This document shows, in pieces, positions 6,616 to 7,843 of a stretch of DNA of 7,843 nt. Source of the DNA: Gammaproteobacteria bacterium (GTDB lineage Bacteria > Pseudomonadota > Gammaproteobacteria > Steroidobacterales > Woeseiaceae); assembly GCA_029881015.1 (NCBI GenBank), contig JAOUNK010000150.1, forward strand, positions 1 through 7,843, in the 5' to 3' direction. The position numbers and the translations under genes are program-made. The number at the start of each line of letters is the position of its first letter. Position 1 is the stretch's first letter. The notes under the pieces are model-generated. The model made no database searches. It was not told the origin of the DNA and was given only the letters and a program-made list of their open reading frames with translations.

Positions 6616-7843
6616 CTACTGCCAGCGGAAGACTGCATTCAGGAACAGGGTACGACCGAAAATGTCGTATCCGGCGCCAAACGGCACATTCCTGAAGGAG
6701 AATACAGCGCCACTGTCGACTTCCGGCGGTGCTTCGTTGAACACGTTGCGCAGACCTGCGCCCAGCGTCCACTTGTCACCGTAGTAGTAGACCGACGTGT
6801 CATGTACGAAGTAATTCTCGGCGAAGCCGATATCGCGGCAATCCACTTCACCAAGCGCTGTACCGAGACAGGTATCTGCGATGCCTTCCACTCCGTCGAA
6901 GGGCAGCAGCGTCGTCGGATCTTCGCGAACCGAGCTGATGTAACGCGTCGACCAGGTTGCACGCCAGTCGCCGAAGTCCGCGCGGAACGACATGCGACCC
7001 TTCCAGGTCGGGAAGCCGAACTCACCGGCATCGTTGTCCACGTCAATGCTGCCATTGTCGTTGATGAAGATGTCCTTGACTTCCAGCGTGCGGTTGAATG
7101 CGAAATCGGCCTGCAGATCAACGGCCCGGCCAAACATCTCGGTCGGCCAGTCCATCGTCATGTTGACGTCAACGCCACGAGCTTTCTTGTTGTCGCGGTT
7201 GATAAAGCCACGATCGATGATGCCGATCGAGAAGTCGGTATCGCGCGTGATACGGCTACAGAACGTGCTGTCACCCTCGGGGTCACCGTAGCAGTCGTTG
7301 ATAATGAACTGCGCCGACGGCTCGATGATTTCGTCGCGAATGTCGATCTCGTAGTACGTCGCGCCAATAATCAGGTCGAATTCCTGGAAGAACGGCTGCT
7401 CCCACGTGAAGCCCGCTGACATTGACTCAGAGGTTTCTTCGCGGATATCCAGTGCACCGCCAGCCTCGAGTTCCATGCTGTAGATACTGCTACCGCCGTT
7501 GAAGAACGTCGTCGGGTCGACGCCGTTCGCCAGGCAGTTCGCCAGGATCTCAGGACGGCGCTGATCGAGCGTCGGATCGTACTCGTCTGTCAGCTCGTCA
7601 ATTGCGTCAAGCGGCACGACACAGGGATCGAAGTAGGAGTTGAATCCGGTTTGTCCGAGCAGGAAGTTCTCACGCATGTTCGGCGCACGGTAGGACGTAC
7701 CCGTCGTTGCGCGCAGCAGCAGCGAATCGACAGGACGCCACGCCAGCTTGCCGGAATAGGTCCAGGCACCGCCGTAGAACTCGTCCTTGGTATGCCGTGT
7801 CGAGATATTCGCCGTCAACTCTTCAAACCCGGTCACGCCCGCC
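6616..7843 (-). CDS. TonB-dependent outer-membrane receptor, C-terminal beta-barrel part (5' end outside window)
   Basis: Outer-membrane active transporter that imports a substrate using energy passed on by TonB-ExbB-ExbD. The visible 408 residues are open to the right edge, so no start codon, signal peptide, TonB box or plug domain is in the window; full receptors of this kind often exceed 800 residues. Seen: GKLAWRPVDSLLLRATTGTS followed by YRAPNMRE (7670-7710 area), a typical barrel signature; repeated amphipathic strands such as FDLIIGATYYEIDIRDEII; a late KWTLGAGLRNVFNEAPP; and a terminal strand ending LNAVFRWQ, next-to-last residue aromatic, as expected for outer-membrane insertion. Six cysteines fall as three neighbouring pairs in likely external loops. 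The substrate is not identifiable; proximity to an exported S9 peptidase suggests peptides, which is inference. The gene ends in TAG and is followed by a strong terminator. Confidence 0.9.
   Translation of the reverse strand, partial: AGVTGFEELTANISTRHTKDEFYGGAWTYSGKLAWRPVDSLLLRATTGTSYRAPNMRENFLLGQTGFNSYFDPCVVPLDAIDELTDEYDPTLDQRRPEILANCLANGVDPTTFFNGGSSIYSMELEAGGALDIREETSESMSAGFTWEQPFFQEFDLIIGATYYEIDIRDEIIEPSAQFIINDCYGDPEGDSTFCSRITRDTDFSIGIIDRGFINRDNKKARGVDVNMTMDWPTEMFGRAVDLQADFAFNRTLEVKDIFINDNGSIDVDNDAGEFGFPTWKGRMSFRADFGDWRATWSTRYISSVREDPTTLLPFDGVEGIADTCLGTALGEVDCRDIGFAENYFVHDTSVYYYGDKWTLGAGLRNVFNEAPPEVDSGAVFSFRNVPFGAGYDIFGRTLFLNAVFRWQ

Overview
The window is about 7.8 kb of G+C-rich, densely coding bacterial chromosome. 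The Sec-type signal peptide on an S9 peptidase, the TonB-dependent outer-membrane receptor, and the style of the biosynthetic genes all point to a Gram-negative proteobacterium. A free-living, probably aquatic gammaproteobacterium is my best guess from protein style, not a proven placement. I see no rRNA, tRNA, CRISPR array, insertion sequence or phage gene.

Left half (1-4474), amino-acid biosynthesis. On the minus strand ilvH (acetolactate synthase regulatory subunit), proB (glutamate 5-kinase) and proA (glutamate-5-semialdehyde dehydrogenase, cut by the left edge) are packed end to end with 2 nt or overlapping junctions, so they look like one operon, transcribed towards position 1. Across a 133 bp intergenic region, the acetolactate synthase catalytic subunit (ilvB) runs the opposite way on the plus strand. 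The two subunits of one enzyme are therefore encoded divergently, and the regulatory subunit is linked to the first two steps of proline synthesis. The ilvB reading frame carries a one-base frameshift at about 4230-4240: the last ~78 codons, which hold the conserved C-terminus, are in the -1 frame.

Right half (4475-7843), envelope and peptide use. ilvB meets a convergent S9-family prolyl-oligopeptidase-like serine peptidase with an N-terminal export signal. A hairpin with T-rich flanks on both sides (4485-4506) can terminate both. Upstream of the peptidase, on the same strand, is the C-terminal beta-barrel part of a TonB-dependent receptor, cut by the right edge. A strong 13 bp terminator hairpin (6546-6575) lies between receptor and peptidase, and a perfect TATAAT just beyond it may start the peptidase transcript. 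A plausible division of labour is uptake of a substrate such as oligopeptides by the receptor and hydrolysis by the peptidase, but the substrate is not visible in the sequence.

I found no convincing new system. The points most worth checking are the ilvB frameshift, the split ilvB/ilvH arrangement with ilvH-proB-proA, and the unusual residues in otherwise conserved active-site motifs of IlvB.
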